Shown here one piece after another: positions 5,450 through 5,558 of a stretch of DNA of 5,558 nt. Position 1 is the stretch's first letter, and the number at the start of each line of letters is the position of its first letter. The DNA comes from an uncultured Clostridia bacterium (GTDB lineage Bacteria; Bacillota; Clostridia; Christensenellales; CAG-917). The position numbers and the translations under genes are program-made. The stretch lies in assembly GCA_946056785.1 (NCBI GenBank), contig CAMGKS010000087.1:1-5558 (forward strand), written 5' to 3'. The notes beneath the pieces are model-generated. The model was given only the letters and a program-made list of their open reading frames with translations, was not told the DNA's origin and ran no database searches.

Positions 5450-5558
5450 CTTTATTTGTTTAACTTTATTTGTTTAACTTTATTCGTTTAATGCCATTTG
5501 TTTAACGGCGTCCGATTAACGTTGCCCGATTAATATCATTCATTTAGATTATTCATTC
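5450..5558. repeat. Degenerate 14-bp tandem repeat array
   Basis: Seven contiguous 14-bp units run from 5450 to 5547 with an 11-bp partial after them at the window edge. Units 1 and 2 are identical (ctttatttgtttaa). Unit 3 differs at one base, unit 4 keeps the last nine bases, and units 5 and 6 share the ending ccgattaa. Unit 7 is the most diverged. The conserved part is the TTAA-containing 3' half. The period is not a multiple of three and TAA recurs in the units, so all frames are interrupted and the array is non-coding. Confidence 0.75.

Noticed and set aside
5450..5558. CRISPR array
   Set aside because: The units are 14 bp and directly contiguous with no spacers.

Overview
The window looks like chromosomal DNA of a low-GC Gram-positive bacterium. 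Bacillota, probably a gut-type Clostridia lineage, is an inference from several signs: strong AGGAG-type ribosome binding sites, promoters close to the sigma-A consensus with exact 17-bp spacers, intrinsic hairpin/T-tract terminators, a lipobox lipoprotein with Pro/Glu/Thr linkers, and a Firmicutes-style thioredoxin reductase. The standard genetic code fits: TGG encodes Trp in the lipoprotein and the genes end at ordinary stops. No rRNA, tRNA, CRISPR array, transposase or phage gene was found.

Layout. (1) Positions 1-3295, minus strand: one uninterrupted frame of 1098 codons that runs off the left edge. It is the N-terminal part of a very large secreted lipoprotein: lipobox signal peptide, unrecognised beta-rich region, a Pro/Glu/Thr-rich linker with a run of five Glu, a Listeria-Bacteroides (Flg_new / InlB B-repeat-like) repeat, then a series of GLUG-type beta repeats. 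(2) Positions 3296-3774: a divergent intergenic region with back-to-back sigma-A promoters, one for the lipoprotein and one for trxB, each giving a leader of about 120-130 nt with predicted hairpins. (3) Positions 3775-4677, plus strand: trxB, a complete thioredoxin reductase with the CATC redox centre, apparently monocistronic and followed by two intrinsic terminators. (4) Positions 4886-5121: an A/T-tract region, a near-perfect promoter, a compact hairpin, an unpaired C-tract and a strong terminator. Together these look like a roughly 100-nt small RNA gene of no family I recognise. (5) Positions 5122-5558: no supported protein gene, but several small hairpins, a perfect bidirectional terminator, and a degenerate 14-bp tandem repeat running off the right edge.

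The two protein genes are divergently transcribed neighbours, and nothing visible shows a shared function: trxB acts in cytoplasmic thiol reduction, the lipoprotein on the cell surface. The most interesting candidates for something undescribed are the putative small RNA, whose C-tract could pair with the lipoprotein's Shine-Dalgarno, and the 14-bp repeat array.
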